From the NCBI GenBank assembly GCA_013368325.1, contig JAACJK010000110.1, forward strand, positions 248,001-312,000: 64,000 nucleotides of DNA, given 5' to 3'. The DNA is from Ephemerocybe angulata (taxonomy: Eukaryota; Basidiomycota; Agaricomycetes; Agaricales; Psathyrellaceae). Every line of letters starts with the position of its first letter. Within the stretch, counting starts at the first letter, position 1. Below are positions 22,601 to 34,400 of this stretch, piece after piece. Made by a program: the position numbers and the translations under genes. Below the pieces are notes generated by a model. The model was given only the letters and a program-made list of their open reading frames with translations. It was not told the origin of the DNA and did no database searches.

Positions 22601-25043
22601 CGCTCGTGAAGACGATGAGCTCAGGAGGCTCAATGCTGCCCAGGCAGAAAAGAAAGCCAGACGGAGCGATGGCAGGGAGAAAGAGAGGAGGAGGATGTCT
22701 GATGCTGTATCTCTGAAGTCAAGGTGCGTTTTTATAGTGGTGAGCGACAATGGCATCGCATTGATCTTTCTACAGCAGGTCCACATCAGCTATGAAGAAG
22801 CGAGGGAGGACCTTCACCTGGGAAGGGCTGAACTACCATGTCCCTTCTTCGGACGGCGACAACGGGCAGAAGCGGCTCTTACATGACATCTACGGCTTTG
22901 TCAAACCTGGGACGCTCACAGCCCTCATGGGAGCCAGTGGCGCCGGGAAAACAACGTGTTTGGACGTCCTCGCGCAACGCAAGAACATCGGTGTTGTGAC
23001 CGGTGACGTTCTCGTCGACGGTCGCCCACTGCCGGAGGACTTCGCTCGTGGCACGGCGTATGCGGAGCAGATGGACGTCCACGAAGGTACTGCGACTGTT
23101 CGAGAGGCCATGCGCTTCTCAGCCTACCTCCGACAGCCTGCGGACGTTTCCAAGGCCGACAAGGACGCATATGTGGAGGAGATGATCGAGCTATTGGAGC
23201 TCCAGGACCTCTCGGAGGCCCTCGTATTTAGCCTTAACATCGAGGCACGGAAACGGCTGACAATCGGTGTTGAGCTCGCTAGCAAGCCCGAGCTGCTATT
23301 GTTCCTGGATGAGCCAACTTCTGGGCTGGATGCTCAAAGGTATTGCCTCTTTCGCGGATTCGTTCCCTCATATCACTGTACTGACCTGGTAATAGTGCGT
23401 GGAACTTGATCCGATTCCTCAGGAAACTTGCAGACCAGGGCCAGGCTATTCTCTGCACTATCCACCAGCCGTCCTCCCTTCTCTTTGAAAGTTTCGACCG
23501 TCTTTTGCTTCTGGAACGTGGAGGAGAAACCGTGTACTTCGGGGATATTGGCGAGGACTCCAGAGTCCTCCGCGATTACTTTGCCAGACAAGGAGCACAC
23601 TGTCCTGAGAATGTCAACCCAGCGGAATACATGCTGGAGGCGATCGGTGCTGGTGTTAACCCTCGCGTCGGGGACAAAGACTGGAAGGACGTCTGGCTCG
23701 AGTCCGAAGAATACCGCAAGGTCAGGGCAGACATCGACGCTGTCAAGGCCACAGGCCTCGCCAAACCAGAGGCTGACAAGGGGAGCACCTCGACCTGTGA
23801 GTTCATTTCACCTTTTGGTGAGAGTGCTTGGATTGACTTCTCCCTCAGACGCGACATCCTTTTTCTACCAGCTTCGGCTCGTCAGCGCTCGGAATGCTCT
23901 CGCCTTGTGGCGATCCCCGGAATATATCTTCACTCGACTTTTCGTTTGCACTTGTATCTCCTTATTTGTCTCCCTCTCGTTTCTCCAGGTAGGAAACAGC
24001 GCTCGCGACTTGCAGTTCCGCGTCTTCGCAATGTGAGTACATCCGATACCTTTACCTCTCGATTCCATTTATTGATCCTTGTCTACAGCTTCTGGGTTAT
24101 CGTCCTGCCCGCCATGGTCATGTCACAGATCGAGCCTATGTTCATCTACAATCGCCGAACCTTCATTCGAGAGTCTTCCAGTCGCATCTATTCACCATAC
24201 GTATTCGCCATCGGCCAGGTATTAGGTGAAATCCCGTACTCCCTTCTCTGCGGTATCTTGTACTGGGTTCTCATGGTAGGCTATCTTGTCTCCCATCGTC
24301 TCTGCCAAGTGTCTGAATTTAGAACGCTACCAGGTCTACCCTATTGGCTTCGGAGATGGCTCTGCCGGACTGAACGGAACAGGCTTCCAGCTCCTCATGA
24401 TCATGTTCATGATTCTATTCGGTGTTACCCTCGGCCAGATGGTCGGTGCTCTTTCGCCCAGCGTCCAAATTGCCGTCCTCTTCAACCCCCTCATTGGAAT
24501 GGTCCTGTCGACGTTCTGCGGTGTTACCATCCCTTATCCTGCTCTGCTAGGCTTCTGGCGTTCGTGGTTGTACGAGCTCAACCCTTATACGCGTACCCTC
24601 GCTGCCATGGTGTCCACCGAACTTCAGTGCGTTTTCTCCTTCGTCTTGTCCAAAAGAGCGAACGAAGGCCTGACCGCCATTATTTCACAGCGGTCTCGTA
24701 ATCCGCTGTAAACCTGACGAATTCGCGACCTTCAATCCTCCGGACGGACAAACATGTGGAGAATGGGCACAGGACTTTGTCAACGTCGTCGGTGGTTACA
24801 TTGAGAACATCAGCGACACAGCTGCTTGTCGATACTGCCAGTACAGCGTTGGTGACGAGTTCTACACGCCACTGAACATCGACTACGGCAACAGGTGGAG
24901 GGACGCGTTCATACTTTTCTCGTTCTTTGTTTTCAACCTGATTGTTACCATCAGTGAGTTTCCACAGAATTCGTTATGACGTTCTCTAATACCTTTCCCT
25001 CCATCCAGTTGCTTCCCGGTTCTTGCGCTACGCGTGGCGTTGA
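19626..25043 (+). CDS. PDR-type full-size ABCG transporter
   Basis: Eighteen exons (first 19626-19964, last 25009-25043) join in frame to 1495 aa, normal for fungal pleiotropic drug resistance pumps. The order is NBD1-TMD1-NBD2-TMD2. NBD1 has the family's degenerate Walker A (GCPGAGCTT, residues about 191-199, Cys for Lys), signature [13 protein letters not shown] and degenerate Walker B ending [14 protein letters not shown]2 has canonical Walker A (GASGAGKTT, about 906-913), the C-terminal signature variant [13 protein letters not shown] and Walker [14 protein letters not shown]. Membrane segments follow each NBD, including [19 protein letters not shown] in TMD1. These pumps export hydrophobic xenobiotics or lipids at the plasma membrane. 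The substrate is not predictable. An NAGNAG acceptor at 22771-22778 allows a one-codon difference. Confidence 0.93.
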
Positions 25044-25632
25044 ACCCAATGAGCATGCGTCTGCGAAAGGCTATCTAAACTTCTCTAATTATTTGACTAT
25101 CTGCAACGGATATGGACAACCACGATTTCTCTAGGTTTTGTGCTAAATACTCATCATGAACCTCCTCAGTATCTACCATTAATGCCGACTCATTTCACGA
25201 TGATTCTCAAGATCTAACCTAACAAGGTGGTCTTTCATCTTCACAAGTAAACACTCGTAAGCGCCCGTGACCTATCATATGCACTAAGTACAGTCGGTTT
25301 AAATCTGGTTGTGAGTCGCCTATGTGGGGGTCACGGCGCTGGGGCTTCAGATATCATGACTGGGGCTGACTGGGGGGAAGGAAAGCCTCTAAGGATGAAC
25401 CCAAGGGCGGGGCGAAAGACGGACTTGCAATCTTGGGATTCCTCAACTGTCGCCATAACCCTGATTAACTTGAGGTGGCTGCATTGGAGGGGGATAGTTT
25501 TCATCTCGCCGACTACGTACTCCTGCTCCGTCACAATGTGTACCATTTTTAACTCTCTACCTTTTTATTCTAATCTGGATGCCGCAGTACACCTTCGTTT
25601 AACAGTAAGGTCGCATGCCTACGACTACTCAT
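25044..25632. other. Convergent intergenic region, PDR transporter / F-box gene
   Basis: 590 bp between two converging stop codons, AT-richer than the flanking exons. No gene or repeat recognised. Confidence 0.5.
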
Positions 25633-27177
25633 TCAGAAATTAGCCTCTAAACGAGCGTTCCACAGCGGATAGTCACTACGTTTAACAACCGCTGTATCCA
25701 GGGCAGTATTGTCAAGCGAAGAGATAGTTTCGAGGAAAGGAGAGCGTAAAATATCGCCCCATCTTTCTCGTGCCTCCAAAGCTGACTCATGCCAACGAGA
25801 GTCACTCAAGCAGACGACTATCCGTAAGGTACGCAAGTTCTTGAACAGTGCTTTCGTCTCGCAGAGCCACTGGCTGAAGACGGCGAGGGGCTCTATGGTG
25901 GCAGGCGAGTCGACGTCCTGGACCCGAAGCATGACTTCCAGGTACTCCAGTGGTAAAAACTCGTGGTTCGGCACCGTTGGCAGTCGTAGCAACACACGGG
26001 ACAAGGTGAACGTAAGCCACATTGGAGGTCGGTTGAGGCGGCAGTCCGTGGCGTAGGTGAATTGACGGAGATTCTTCAATGGGCGGAGTTCCATGCGTAT
26101 AGAGCCTAAGGAAGCAAGTAGAGTTATGAAGGCTGCCAATAGTGGAAAACTACTTGGCGCACCCTTCTGAAAAATCCGAAGACATGTTAACTTTTCCATT
26201 GCTTTGATGGGGAATACTCTTGACCTTGGATCGTCGCCGAAGTAAACGGTCAACGTTTTGAGATCCTTTAAGTCAAGGTGGCAATCAGGTCCTTTCACCC
26301 ATCCGTACACATCCCCTGGCGCATCGTCGAAGGTCAAGTCCTCGACCGAAAGGGACTCGCAGGGCGTGGCGGAATCCTCTCGGCCGAATAAGAACGGCAG
26401 CTCTGACTGCTTTCGTACCATAGGTGTGTGGGTGAAATTGCAGAGAGTGAGGGATTTCAGCTTGGTGGTATTGCAGAATTTAATGAGGCGAGTGGGGAGG
26501 TTGGACGTGAGGGAAAGGTGCTCGAAGTCACCGGTGCCAAGGAAGTGGAGGATAGCTTCCTGGAAGATTAATGTGGCTACACCTTCAGCAGCGGGGGAAC
26601 TGTCAGTCTGGGACGACCATTGGGGGCACCGAAGAAGAGAGGTGTCACGGCACACTTCGGACAATATCTCGAACTGCAGATGATCCCTCCTCTCTGGAAG
26701 AATAGAGAGGTGAAACGACTGGAGTTGGAGGAACTTCTGTGCTAGGATCCAGCATACGGCAGCTTCTTCCTGCATTGAAGACGTGTAGCGAAGGGCGACG
26801 GTCCCTATGTCCGATGATGATGGGTATTCCATCTTATTGTCCATGGTAAGGGGTGCGGAGACGCCGCTGGAGGGCACACATCGCACATGGCTTTTAACCC
26901 GCAGACCGCGGATAAAGTTGAGATAGGATGGGTTGGATTCGAGGAGGGATGCAACGTCTTCCGCGTTGTTCTTGGAAGTTTCTGTTCCTCCAATGGCGAT
27001 GACGATGTACTCGAAGATGAACTTGCGGCAAATGAGCGCGAGCGCCCGGCATGAAAGAGACACGCTTTTGATGGTCTGAAGGCGACTGCTCGGGGTATAA
27101 CCTGTCCATGGGACGAGGTATTGTTGGAGGATGAGGCCGAGGATATCGTCAGAAAGGGCCTGCTCGGCGTTCGTCAT
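25633..27177 (-). CDS. F-box-like protein, basidiomycete type
   Basis: A single exon encodes 514 aa. The N-terminus resembles an F-box helix set (ALSDDILGLILQQYL, then SVSLSCRALALICRKFIFEY). The rest is irregular Leu-rich sequence (LKSLTLCNF, LKDLKTLTVYF, LTCLRIFQKG, LRTLRIVVCLSD) of the kind that forms divergent LRR-like solenoids in mushroom F-box proteins. F-box proteins recruit substrates to SCF ubiquitin ligases through Skp1. The target is unknown. The start ATG lies about 105 bp from the hairpin-rich block upstream. Confidence 0.75.
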   Translation of the reverse strand: MTNAEQALSDDILGLILQQYLVPWTGYTPSSRLQTIKSVSLSCRALALICRKFIFEYIVIAIGGTETSKNNAEDVASLLESNPSYLNFIRGLRVKSHVRCVPSSGVSAPLTMDNKMEYPSSSDIGTVALRYTSSMQEEAAVCWILAQKFLQLQSFHLSILPERRDHLQFEILSEVCRDTSLLRCPQWSSQTDSSPAAEGVATLIFQEAILHFLGTGDFEHLSLTSNLPTRLIKFCNTTKLKSLTLCNFTHTPMVRKQSELPFLFGREDSATPCESLSVEDLTFDDAPGDVYGWVKGPDCHLDLKDLKTLTVYFGDDPRSRVFPIKAMEKLTCLRIFQKGAPSSFPLLAAFITLLASLGSIRMELRPLKNLRQFTYATDCRLNRPPMWLTFTLSRVLLRLPTVPNHEFLPLEYLEVMLRVQDVDSPATIEPLAVFSQWLCETKALFKNLRTLRIVVCLSDSRWHESALEARERWGDILRSPFLETISSLDNTALDTAVVKRSDYPLWNARLEANF

Positions 27178-27308
27178 GGATGAGGGTCACTGGAAAGGAC
27201 AGAAAGTCGACACGCTGTATATCATCATGCATCATGCATCATGGGCGGCAACGCAGCCAGTTTGGGCGCCAAGTGCGGTATCCTCGGCGATCCTGCGAGG
27301 GTGGGAGA

Positions 27309-27346
27309 GCGGCAGGCCTAGGCCGCTAGGCGTCGGCACCTGCCGC
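27309..27346. repeat. Inverted repeat with nested hairpin
   Basis: GCGGCAGG at 27309-27316 pairs perfectly with CCTGCCGC at 27339-27346. Inside it, CCTAG/CTAGG (27317-27330) forms a second five-pair hairpin with a GCCG loop. The last two bases of the right arm are shared with the next hairpin. Confidence 0.8.
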
Positions 27347-27377
27347 TGTTTGGTCGAGGTGCCCTCGACCAAACAGC
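27345..27377. repeat. Perfect 15-bp inverted repeat
   Basis: GCTGTTTGGTCGAGG at 27345-27359 is exactly complementary to 27363-27377, with a three-base TGC spacer. In DNA this could extrude as a cruciform. In RNA it would be a very stable hairpin. Confidence 0.9.
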
Positions 27378-27451
27378 CCGACTTTTCGCTGTCGTCCGAC
27401 GTCGACGAAGGGATCCCACCAAGATCCCGCCTTCATCTCCTCATCTTCCTG

Positions 27452-27494
27452 AGACAAGGAAATCGGATCAAGCAAGTGCTTGATTTCCTTGTCT
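27452..27494. repeat. 18-bp bulged inverted repeat
   Basis: AGACAAGGAA at 27452-27461 pairs with 27485-27494. ATCAAGCA at 27467-27474 pairs with 27477-27484 across a two-base AG loop. The arms are otherwise contiguous, apart from a five-base bulge (27462-27466) on the left side. Confidence 0.88.
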
Positions 27495-27599
27495 TTCCCT
27501 CCTCACGACGCTCCAGAGGCCGGAGCGTATCTCATTATCTATTAGTACGACAACATCTATCCTCTACCCAAAACTACTGTCCATCACTCTGCTGGTTAA

Positions 27600-28873
27600 C
27601 TAGTCTGTGAGCGCTAACTCTACGGCATCGCAGAAGGTTTCCCATGTGAAGTCCGAAATTACCTGCCTACTGGCCGGAGATATATCTTGGTACTCCTGCA
27701 TCGCCGCTTTCGCGCTCTGCCTTAGGAGCTCTGCATCACGCAGTCTGAACTCTCTGAAGGTCAATTCGGCGTCGGAAACGTCTAGGTCGACCACCGACAA
27801 GGGATCGGTCACCAGCCTCACGACATAGTGGGGGAAGTAGATGAGGCTGAGGAACAGTTGCCTAGAAAAAGGGAATTATGAGTAACATTTAATTTTCACC
27901 ATTGGATAGGTGCTACTCACATAGGAGTGGAAGCCTTGAGATACCTCTCGTCTGTGTAAGGCCTAGGAAGCTTCGTCCACATCGATGACTTCGCGCTCAC
28001 AACCAAGGCGCCAGGAGGCGCCTCCAACTTCTTTTCAACCGTAGGAAGGTTTGGATCCGCGTCGTATGGGGCGGCACCCCACGGCCTCCGCAGCTCCACA
28101 TTCACCTCTCCGAAAGTGTACGTCCTGTCGTTGTTGGGGTTGCGGATGAGCCAGTGTTCTCCGTGGACACGAATACGTGCTTCGCTCTCGTCTGCGACTT
28201 CGCGAGTCCTGATGGCGGTATCGTCCAGTTCGTCATGCCCCACTCGCACTTCACCCTCATCATCCTCGTCCTCGTCCTCGTCAACCGTTGTGTCGAAATC
28301 AGCTCCTTCAATGTCCAGCCTGTGTGCGTCTTCCGGAGGTGTGATGGGCTTGTACAGCCAAATTCTGGTCTTCAAGTCGTGCAGCCTGATCGTCTCCCCT
28401 TGGAGCAATGTCTCCATAACGTTCCTCCTCATGTCTCTCACCCACCACGCTTCTCCCTTCGAGTTGATGGTGTCCGCTACGAATCCCTCGATCTTCACTG
28501 TCATGATTGGACCAGCCGTGTGTCTGAAGAAGACTGGCAGGAACCAGACGGATATCACGACATGGTCAACGCTGGCAGCATGTGCGTCTCCCTGAACAAG
28601 CGAACAGCCTTCGACCTCGATTGAGGTTATCCGTGGGTAGGAGGGGGTTGGAATATGGAATCGTATGATGGTGCTTCTAACCAGCCCTGTCGTGAATCGC
28701 TTGGGCGAGCAATACTTGTAGCAGATGTCATGAATGGTGAAGGGGAAGAAGGAGATGCGGCCGATGGTGACAGAGTATCCGAAGCGCTTAGCGAGCGCCA
28801 GCACTACGAAGGTCATAAATGCCGCGAAGAGGCCCATCTTCAAGAGGGATTGGGGGCTGAAGTTGAGCAGCAT
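27600..28873 (-). CDS. Membrane-anchored protein of unknown function
   Basis: Two exons (28873-27921, 27861-27600) encode 404 aa. An N-terminal membrane anchor (LFAAFMTFVVLALAKRFGY) is followed by alternating amphipathic strands: VTIGRISFFPFTIHDICYKY, ITSIEVEGCSLV, VVISVWFLPVFF, IMTVKIEGFVAD. This pattern resembles the start of bridge-like lipid-transfer proteins (Fmp27/Csf1/Vps13 superfamily), but the protein is far shorter. An acidic Asp/Glu run and a conserved WLIRNP segment lie in the middle. The lipid-transfer relationship is only an inference from strand pattern and topology. I do not recognise the family. Confidence 0.7.
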
Positions 28874-29111
28874 AGTGTTGGTCAGGAATGCAGGGAATGT
28901 CTTGGTCTCTGAGGGTGCCAGACAATTATAAGACGCAGTGGGGGGCGCAAACCCTGCTCATGCACCAATGACATCAGGGATTGGGTGGGCTGCGTTCATG
29001 CCGCTTCGTCGACGTCCCCATGCTTCCGATGATGAATTTGTGGTGTAAATAGCAAGCTCATGCAATATCTAAGTGCCGGGTATGACCGTACATCGACGAA
29101 TACTAGTAATC

Positions 29112-30239
29112 TCAAAAATGTCTACTATGCTGTTCCAAATCCAGGGCTATCTCTCCGTCTCCGTCAAGAACATCCTCCATGTCTGATTCTTGTCGTTCTG
29201 TGGTGACTCCGGAGAGATCCCACGCCAAGACGAAGAGAACGACGAGAGCGGTATATTGAAATGCGATTTGCCACTCTTTGACGGCCCCTGTTCCATAGGC
29301 AAGAGCAAAGAGATCGTACAAGAGGAAGAGTCCTATCGTTGGATCTGGGCCCCCTCCGACTGCCTGACGAGGCATCGCTCGGTAAGCACGGGGGGAGGTT
29401 CGAGTAGAAGGGAGGCTCACCATCAGAATGAAGATTGTGCCATTATTGAGCATCTCAGCTGTGCTGGGTGTTGAAAGGTTCTGTATCATGCCGAGTTGTC
29501 GTAGTGAGTTCCTCTCCACATCGCGACATCAAAATACTGACCTCGAGGATGCCGGAATTCGTCCAGAGGAACAAGACGGCAAGAGCGGCATTCCCTTTAG
29601 ATAAAATGTGCATCTTCCACGTCCCGCTACTCATCCTCATATCAGGATGTCTCCAGGAGTGAAGCGAGATGAATATGGCGTAGTTTTGGATGATCAAGTG
29701 GGTGAGGAGGGCAATTTGGGAGGTGATATAAAGCTCTGCAACCCATAGGACTGACCAGAGGCCTGAAGAAGGGCGATGAGTTAGTCCTTGGGTTACGCAT
29801 GGGTGAGTATAGACACACCTAAGCAGACATTCCCAGCGATGAAGTACGGGATATATACGGCCTGCGTGGCCCTAGTGTCCACGGATCTCTTTGGTTTGAC
29901 TTTGATCCTCAAAGCCCTCTTCTCATTTACGAAGGTGTCCAGCAGGGGAGACTTGAGCTCAGCATCCAACCGTATGGAGCGGTTAGGCTTCGAGAGGGCG
30001 AAGAGCCAGGAGCCTCCGACAATGGACAGGAGGGTCGCCGCAATCGCAATCATATCGACGGACGTGATGTAGGGGTATCTCGAGCCGAACGCGGAGGACG
30101 TAAGGAGAACGTAGGCCTGTCCTACGGTCGAAAGAAGGAGGGTGATCCCTGCTAAGAGTAGCTGGGGTAGCCCCACGGGTCTCCAGGGCGGGTATCTATA
30201 GGTTGTGGTGTAGGCATACTGGCTAGGGTGGGATCCCAT
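29112..30239 (-). CDS. Polytopic membrane protein of unknown function
   Basis: Four exons (30239-29819, 29762-29542, 29480-29421, 29363-29112) encode 317 aa. About seven hydrophobic segments can be seen. They include LPQLLLAGITLLLSTVGQAY, VDMIAIAATLLSIVGGSWLF, a segment spliced across exons 1-2 (NVCLG joined to LWSVLWVAELYI), LFLLYDLFALAYGTG and YTALVVLFVLAWDLSG. The C-terminal tail is acidic and cytosolic-looking. Seven helices with a short N-terminus fit mushroom membrane-protein families of unknown role. No ligand-binding motif was recognised. The third intron is in frame (57 nt) and could be retained. Confidence 0.7.
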
Positions 30240-30530
30240 TGAGGACTCGAGAGGATTGGAAGTGTAGGAGAGAAGTGGTAACGTTTTGGCCGGGCTCTGT
30301 TATCTTCCGACAGAGGCGATCTTCCCCCTCTTAAGGATGCAGGGATTAGGAGACTGGCAGAGGGTCGACCGCCAGGCTGAGTACCACAGGGTTTCAGGGG
30401 TTGGAGGGCGTGGAGAAGGGGTTAGGCTGGATGTGAACGTTGGAGCCATGGTAGGTGCCCTCGATTAATATGTACTTTGTCTGGCTTGAATGCTTTCTGT
30501 AGTTTGGTATGGCTCCCATGCATATTCGTG

Positions 30531-31326
30531 ATGATGGTGGATGAAGGTAAACTTGCGGATCAGACACCGGCAGATTATGTAGATTAGCGCTCACGAAAGC
30601 AGGCACGCGTCGATCGTAAATCCGATCAAGTTAACCTTTCACCTCGACCACGACCATTCTTCGCCCACACTGTCCTCGTAAAGCTGGACCAACCCCAGGA
30701 CACCCCCTCGTTCTACGAAATCCTTTCCATACCTCAAAATGCTACCGCAGCAGAAGTAAAGGCCGCCTACCACAGGGCGCTTCTCCAACACCATCCCGAC
30801 AAACAGTCGTCAGCGGCTTCGAATGGGACTTCCCCGGTTCTTCCAAGGGCGCACCATAGTTCGACCTCACCTTTGAATATCTCCTCAGGATCCCGGCTTG
30901 AGATATCGTTGATCAAGCTAGCTTATGAAACTCTCTTGTCTCCAGAAAGCCGGGGAACGTACGACTCCACGATTATGAAGAAGAGGAAGGCACATACCAC
31001 GTCCGGGGGACCTCGTCCAGCCCAGATCATTTCCCTGGAAGATTGGGTTAGCACTTCGAGAAGTAAAACACCAGAGCTTCACGAGGGTGGAGAGGATGTC
31101 GAAGGCGAGGAAGAAGGGCCGTGGAGGTACCCTTGCAGGTGCAGTGGGTTCTACGAAATTTCGGTCGATATGATGGAACGGGGGGTTCATCTCGTCGGTT
31201 GCAACAGCTGTTCCGAGGTTGTGTGGGCCGGTTATGAGCTGGAAGAGGATGCTGATCTAGGTGCGTCAGAAGCCAGCTCTGTCGCTGCTCGTTGCCAACC
31301 TTGCTCATTGTCCTCCAGAGTCTTGA
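30531..31326 (+). CDS. DPH4: Diphthamide biosynthesis J-protein Dph4
   Basis: The reading frame is secure from 30684: FYEILSIPQNATAAEVKAAY, HRALLQHHPDKQ with the HPD motif, and IKLAYETLLSPESRGTYD complete a J domain. A CSL/DPH-type zinc-binding domain follows, with CRC in the first half and GCNSCSEVVW in the second. That combination is specific to Dph4 (yeast Jjj3). Dph4 assists the first step of diphthamide modification of EF2, as an electron carrier and Hsp70 partner. No in-frame ATG exists in the 30684 exon. My best start is ATG 30531 with exon 30531-30578 joined to 30684-31260, and a last exon 31319-31326 (about 210 aa). Both terminal exons are less certain than the core; unspliced, the frame runs to 31367. 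Confidence 0.82.
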
Positions 31327-31420
31327 GCCCGGCGACTTGTGAAAAGGATATATCCGTACGCTGGTAGTTTAAACTGCTACTACAAATAAAACGACAATAC
31401 AATACGAGGTCTACAATCTA

Positions 31421-34400
31421 TTAATCCGAATGCAAAGTCTCCGACCGATCCCTCATTTCAACGTCAGAGTCAGTATCACTATCATCTATGTAAGTTGCGC
31501 TGTTCTTCCCATCCATCCATTTCTTCAGCAAGGCCACCCTCAACTCTCTCCCGAGCGCACGCCCAAGGGGGTAAGGAACAGCGTTTCCTATCTGCCTGAG
31601 CATCTTAAGAGCAGCGTTCTCAGTATAACTGATTCCAAACGAAGGGGATGGCCGAACTCACGGTGACAACATTGTCGTTGTGCGATTCGAAGTAAAAAGA
31701 GTCTGGAAATCCTTGACCTCTGCCAAGTTCATTGACAGACACAATACGGTTACACTGTGGACAAGGTCCAGTCGTAAGAAGGATAAATGGAGGATAGATA
31801 AGCCAGAGGCATACCGTGGGGTGGATGACACGGCTCTGCTTTGCCGTAGGACCGACATTCGTAACTATTGTCGCAAAAACACCGTGCGGATCGAGACGAG
31901 CATACGCGCCTGCACAAGCAGGATAAATTATAGAACGGGTAAGTGTAATAGGGTATTTCTCACCAGGTTTGTATCCATGTCGGGCAATAGCTGACTCTGC
32001 ATTCCCAGTCTGCCATTCCTGCAAGCGTGCAGGCAGTGCTAAAGGCGAAGTGAAGAGTTCCTGTTTAGCCTTGACATCAGATGTTCGACAATGATCAGCG
32101 TACTTCGGTAGTCAGCGTTTGGACGCATGGGTATTGCAATCACCCTGAGTCGCAGGCGATAAGTAACATCAATTTAAAGGATAATTTCTTCCTCACCTTT
32201 CGACTTGGCTTGGTATAAGGATCCTGGTGAAATGTTGCAGGTTTCGAGTGCTGGGTGGCGGTGCCGGTCCACGAAGGTGACGTCCAACTCTCGTCCTTGG
32301 ATCCAGCCGGGCTTCAAACTGGAACCTCGTCCGTGGCTTTTCGAAACGATACCTTGCTGAAGGAGGTCCGCAGTGATGGTCTTGCTTCTTGCACTCGACG
32401 GCTGGAATGATCTCCCCATCAAGTTCTCGATTTCGAGGGACCGGGCCTGTTGGTTTTCTCCTGGCAACGGCAGATCAAGAGTAAGCGGTGGAAAGGAGAA
32501 TAGGCGAGGACACCCACCAATCAAAGCGGGCCATGTCCCCAATAGCATCTTCGACCGTCACAGTGTGATGAAGAGTGGTTCCACTCATCACTCGAACAGG
32601 GTGGATGGCATCTTTTGAGTCGAGGCCGTACGGCAGCTTAATTTCGAGCGCCGTATCTTCGAAGTTGTGTGTTGGCTGAGGGAGATCGGGGAGGGGGTGG
32701 CCATGCTTTGCAGCAATGCAAAAGAAACGAATACGTCTCTGGGGTGTACCGTAATGTGCAGCTTGTAAGAGCGAGTATCGAACCTGGTATCTAAATGAAC
32801 CCGGAAGTCAATTCAGTTTTAACTCCAGACATTCCGACAAAGAGAGACCCACCCCATATCCAGTAGCGCACGCACCAGGAGCTTCAGGCCACCCATCTCG
32901 ATTCCGCCTTCAATTTTATGTACCCCAGCCTGTGTGCCGTTCAATCGATGGGAAAGGAAACCGTTCACATTTTCGAAGTATGCATAGATTGGCCGGATGG
33001 CATCAACCCAGGAGAGCGCATTGAGAACGAGGTTATTCTTGACATCATTAACGTTCTTGTACATGTTCATGGCCGAGTGTGCTTGGCTTAAATTGAGTTA
33101 TTATGAAGAGGCACATTATCGAGGCATCCTTAGCTGAAAACATACCAAGGAAATCCTGCCGTAATGACCTGTATATCACCTTTCTTCGGCGGGGGAGGTA
33201 CTCGCACATTCTCGTCGAAAAGTTGATACGGGGTACGGACATTATGTCCTTCCCATGTCTTGATGGTGTAATGCAGCATTGTGTTTGCGCATTGGTTATA
33301 AACCGTGGCATCAGGAAAGTTCCGCCTAGGATGAACAGAGTTGTCAGTTACCCAGAATGATGAAGGTAGGAATGGAGATACTTGAATGTCTTCGCGGCGC
33401 TTGGCGCAAGCTCTATAGCATGGGTGACCTCTAAGGCCCCACTTCCCTGCTTTAGGCCGTCGCTGAATGCACCGACGCCTCCAAATAGGTCAAGGGTTTT
33501 GAGCGGACGTTTCTCGTGATGCGCCCAATACGACTTTAACCCATGGACTTCCATGATCTTATCCTTCCAACAAGAGGCACAGACATCGTGTTGCTTCCAC
33601 CGTAGTTTCCTCTTCTCAGCCCAGCTTGCTGGATGGGACGTTTTGAATTTGTACGTGAGGTAAAAATGATCAGGAGACATATCCACCCAATCTTGAAGCT
33701 TGATGATGTTGCTTTGGAGCGTGTCGATAGTGGGCACATATATAACTCCAAGCAGGTCGTTAATCTTGACCTTCACAGTCTCGTCTGTGATATATAGGTG
33801 ACGCTATGTGTAGTGTAAGCAGGAGCTTGGTAAGTGAACAGAGGACTTACTTCGTCTCGCATTTCTTCATTAGGAAGTATAGGATCCAGATCGACAATCC
33901 TTCCCACTTTCCTACAGGTAACCACACCCTTTAAACCAGTGTCTGTTGGTACCCTTTCGAAGATTTGGAAGTCCGTGATGAACCCAAGATCCGCAGGCCC
34001 TGACTGCGAGTAATAGCGAATGAATTCACCGTAATGGTACTTTTTGCCGAAGTAAGTGAAACCGTTGATAGCCCTCTGGTCATCTTTGGTAGCCGTGCAC
34101 CTTTTCTCCATTTCCTCCCGTTCCTCGTCTAGGCACACGGGGCAATTGTCGGGCGGCGGTAAGTCGCGAGGATAGCTGAGGTCAGCGTCGCTGAGATCAG
34201 AGAATGATCCTGTACCCTTATCAAACTTGAAGCTATAATTTTAAAAGATCAGTAAGCAAAAAGAAGAACAAAATGTGCATTGGGGGCGTACTTGCAATAG
34301 AAACTATGGAAGTCTATCGGCTTCCCTTCAGCAAGATTCCACACAAGGTCAACTTTCCCCACAACAGCATTTAACTCGACGTTACCACAGAGGTTTGTTA

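Larger units (their letters stand above)
27178..27599. other. Intergenic region dominated by consecutive hairpins
   Basis: 422 bp between two minus-strand genes, upstream of the F-box gene. From 27282 to 27527 at least seven inverted repeats follow one another. They are CCTCG/CGAGG, GCGGCAGG/CCTGCCGC, a 15-bp perfect hairpin, TCGTC/GACGA, GGGATC/GATCCC, an 18-bp bulged hairpin and CGCTCC/GGAGCG. A short ATCATGC direct repeat precedes them at about 27222-27244. No coding potential seen. Confidence 0.7.
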
